Made by a program: the position numbers and the translations under genes. From NCBI GenBank assembly GCA_035295165.1, contig DATGJN010000114.1, positions 12,501-64,029 of the forward strand: DNA of 51,529 bases. Reading direction: 5' to 3'. The stretch is from a bacterium. Lineage in GTDB: Bacteria > Sysuimicrobiota > Sysuimicrobiia > Sysuimicrobiales > Segetimicrobiaceae. Shown piece after piece: positions 49,401 to 51,529 of this stretch; position 1 is the stretch's first letter; the number at the start of each line of letters is the position of its first letter. The notes under the pieces are model-generated. The model made no database searches and was not told where the DNA came from. It saw only the letters and a program-made list of their open reading frames with translations.

Positions 49401-51226
49401 TCGACCGTCACGCTCTTCGCGAGGTTCCGCGGTTGATCCACGTCGTTCCCGCGGAGCCGCGCGACGTGGTAGGCGAACAACTGCAGCGGGATGACGGACA
49501 GCACCGGGGCGAGCAGCGGGTCCGTCGCGGGCACGTCGAGCAGGGTGTTCACGTGCGGCCGGAGGGCATCGGCGGTGTCGGCCGTCGCGACCCCGATCAC
49601 ATCCGCCCCACGCGCGCGCACCTGCTGGATGTTGCTGACGGTCTTATCCAGCAGATCCGGCTGGGTGGCGAGCGCCACGACGACCACCCCCGGCGTGACG
49701 AGCGCGAGCGTTCCGTGTTTCAGCTCGCCGCCCGCGAGCGCCTCCGAGTGGATGTAGCTGATCTCCTTGAACTTGAGCGACCCTTCCATCGCAACGTAGT
49801 AGTCGAGCCCCCGGCCGATGAAGAAGACGTCCTCGGTCGTGTACAGACGCTCCGCGAGTGCGACGATCTCCGGCTCGCGCCGCAACACCGACTGCGCGAG
49901 CGAGGGCAGCGCGCGAAGCCCGCGGATCAACGCCGTGCCCCGGGCCGGCTCGAGCGTGCCCCGGGCCTGCCCCAGGTGCACCGACAGCATCGTCAACGCC
50001 GCGAGTTGCGTCAGGTAGGCTTTGGTCGAGCACACGGCGATCTCGGGCCCCGCCCGGGTGTAGAGTACATCGTCGGCTTCGCGCGGGAGCGTGCTGCCGA
50101 TGACGTTTGCGACGGCAAGGGTCCGCGCGCCGTGCGCGCGCCCCTCGCGGGAGGCCGCGATCGTGTCCGCGGTCTCCCCGGACTGACTGATCGCCACCGC
50201 CAACGCTCGGCGCCCCACGAGCGGGTGCCGGTAGCGGAACTCGCTCCCGAGGTCCGCCTCCGCCGGGATCAGCGCCAGGCGTTCGAGCAGGGCCCGACCG
50301 ACGAGCCCGGCGTGGTAGGCGGTCCCGCACGCCACGAGCCACACCTTGTCCAACGCGCGCGCGACGTCCGGGGGAAGCGCGACCCCGTCCAGCGCGACCG
50401 CCCGGTCGTCCGGCAGACGCCCCATCATCGTCTCCTGAAGCGCCCGCGGCTGTTCGTGGATCTCCTTGAGCATGAAGTGGGCGTATCCGCCTTTCTCCGC
50501 GGCGTCCGCGTCCCACTCCACGCGCATCGGCTCGCGTATGATGGCGCCGCCGCCGATGCGGGTGAGCGTCACCCCGGCGCGTGTCAGCACGGCCATCTCT
50601 CCATCTTCGATCACGAGCACGTCGCGCGTGTAGGGGAGCAGCGCGGGAATGTCGGACGCGAGCAGCATCTCGCCCCGCCCGAGCCCGACGATCAGCGGGC
50701 TGATCCGACGCACGGCGACGATCTTGTCGGGCTCGTCTGCCGAGAGGACGACGAGCGCGTAGGCGCCCCGCGCGCGATCCACCGCCTGCTCGACTGCGGA
50801 CGGAAGGTCGCCCCGGTAGGTCTCCTCGATGAGGTGCGCGAGCACCTCGGTGTCCGTCTCAGAGTGGAACCGGTGGCCGCGCGCCAGCAACTCCTCCTTC
50901 AGCTCCAGGAAGTTCTCGATGATGCCATTGTGAATCACGACGATCCGGCCCCGGCAGTCCGCGTGGGGATGCGCGTTCTCATCCGACGGATGACCGTGCG
51001 TCGCCCACCGTGTGTGCCCGATTCCGAGCGCGCCGTGCACCGGCGACCGTTCCATGATCTCCGCCAGGCGCGCGAGCTTGCCCGCCGCCTTGCGCACCTC
51101 GACAGACCCGCCGTTCATGACCGCGACGCCCGCGGAGTCATACCCGCGATACTCCAGCCGGCGAAGCCCGTCCAGCAGCACCGGGACCGCCGGGCGTTCA
51201 CCGATGTACCCCATGATTCCACACAT
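49397..51226 (-). CDS. glmS: glutamine-fructose-6-phosphate aminotransferase (isomerizing)
   Basis: GlmS makes glucosamine 6-phosphate, the entry to UDP-GlcNAc. The 609-residue protein starts MCGIMGYIG, where Cys2 becomes the N-terminal nucleophile. It has LEYRGYDSAGVAV, HTRWATHG, HNGIIEN and SETDTEVLAHLIEE in the glutaminase domain. The linker ends KEIHEQP. The first sugar isomerase domain has ACGTAYHAG and AISQSGETADT, and the second has FIGRGLDYYVAMEGSLKFKEISYIHSEA and ends LAKSVTVE. GGAGG precedes the ATG at 51226. Confidence 0.97.
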   Translation of the reverse strand: MCGIMGYIGERPAVPVLLDGLRRLEYRGYDSAGVAVMNGGSVEVRKAAGKLARLAEIMERSPVHGALGIGHTRWATHGHPSDENAHPHADCRGRIVVIHNGIIENFLELKEELLARGHRFHSETDTEVLAHLIEETYRGDLPSAVEQAVDRARGAYALVVLSADEPDKIVAVRRISPLIVGLGRGEMLLASDIPALLPYTRDVLVIEDGEMAVLTRAGVTLTRIGGGAIIREPMRVEWDADAAEKGGYAHFMLKEIHEQPRALQETMMGRLPDDRAVALDGVALPPDVARALDKVWLVACGTAYHAGLVGRALLERLALIPAEADLGSEFRYRHPLVGRRALAVAISQSGETADTIAASREGRAHGARTLAVANVIGSTLPREADDVLYTRAGPEIAVCSTKAYLTQLAALTMLSVHLGQARGTLEPARGTALIRGLRALPSLAQSVLRREPEIVALAERLYTTEDVFFIGRGLDYYVAMEGSLKFKEISYIHSEALAGGELKHGTLALVTPGVVVVALATQPDLLDKTVSNIQQVRARGADVIGVATADTADALRPHVNTLLDVPATDPLLAPVLSVIPLQLFAYHVARLRGNDVDQPRNLAKSVTVE

Positions 51227-51529
51227 GTCTGTGCCTCCGTAATGCCCTACACGAGCCGGCAGGCGCACGACGTCTGCGGGCGTGCAGCGACAGGGTTGGA
51301 CCCGACGACGATCTCGCGCCACCCCGTTCCGCCGCCGCGCGCGCGGCTCGATGTACTCCACCCCTGTCGGGGTCCGACCGTGCGGGCGCGCTGGGCGTGG
51401 GGAACGGCACGAGCGAGCAGCGGCGGGCACACGGTCCGCCGATGGCGCCGTGGGGACGGGGTATCCGCCACGTCGCCCGCTGCCTGTCGGGGCTCTGGTC
51501 CCAGACGCCTTTTGTCCCCGCGGTCGCCC
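51227..51529. other. 303-base stretch upstream of glmS with no recognised gene
   Basis: Apart from the glmS ribosome site, I see no coding region, strong promoter, or known RNA element. The short CCTGTCGGGG occurs twice, near 51364 and 51483. The glmS ribozyme landmarks are not visible. The glmS promoter may lie here or the gene may belong to an operon that begins outside the window. Confidence 0.5.

Noticed and set aside
51227-51529. glmS ribozyme upstream of glmS
   Set aside because: The conserved core sequences of the ribozyme are not visible and the leader is uniformly GC-rich.

Overview
The window is about 51.5 kb of very GC-rich, densely packed bacterial chromosome. There is no sign of plasmid, phage, insertion-sequence or CRISPR material. 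The gene content is mostly housekeeping: a full purine operon with a PurSQL-type FGAM synthase, HrcA/CIRCE-controlled groESL, tsaBDE for tRNA t6A, plsX/fabF, glmS, acpS, alr and nnrDE. This mix suggests a high-GC, probably deep-branching terrabacterial lineage (for example Chloroflexota, Armatimonadota or the CSP1-3/Sysuimicrobiota group). That placement is inference from gene content only.

Layout. 1-2326 (+): the 3' end of a DUF92 membrane protein and a GT39-like glycosyltransferase. Between them, on the minus strand, lies a perfect consensus sigma70 promoter followed about 40 bases later by a terminator hairpin, which marks a likely small RNA. 2327-3439 (-): a decayed stretch with remnants of a DUF2182 membrane protein and an FAD monooxygenase. 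3432-18619 (-): one long operon, purD-E-A-B-C-S-Q-L-F-M-N-H, followed by an NDP-sugar nucleotidyltransferase and a GmhB-type phosphatase. It is read from a good promoter at 18717-18745 that is flanked by two identical 15-bp PurBox-like repeats. 18758-24797 (+): a divergent acyl-metabolism cluster with a FabF ketosynthase, a FabL-like enoyl reductase, both subunits of a class I CoA-transferase, a BadH-like SDR and PlsX.

24885-30397 (-): an ABC sugar importer (Tat-exported binding protein, two permeases, MalK/UgpC-type ATPase) ending in a mannosylglycerate-hydrolase-like glycosidase. 30670-32607 (-): groES-groEL behind a perfect CIRCE element. 32778-42327 (-): a tight run puuD-like amidase, type II asparaginase, dppA, ATP-dependent DNA ligase, nfeD, slipin, tsaE, tsaB, rimI, tsaD. 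42442-43212 (-): a PIN toxin with an excisionase-like antitoxin and a palindromic operator. 43301-51226 (-): glmS, galE-like epimerase, a Trm112-like zinc protein, acpS, nnrDE, alr and a fused pxpBC.

The most notable signals are the small RNA locus, the PurBox-like repeat pair, the CoA-transferase/fatty-acid cluster, the glycosidase-importer cassette, and three genes (fabF, tsaE, DNA ligase) whose best Shine-Dalgarno sequence precedes a non-standard codon (GTA, ACG, ACG) at the place where a start is expected.
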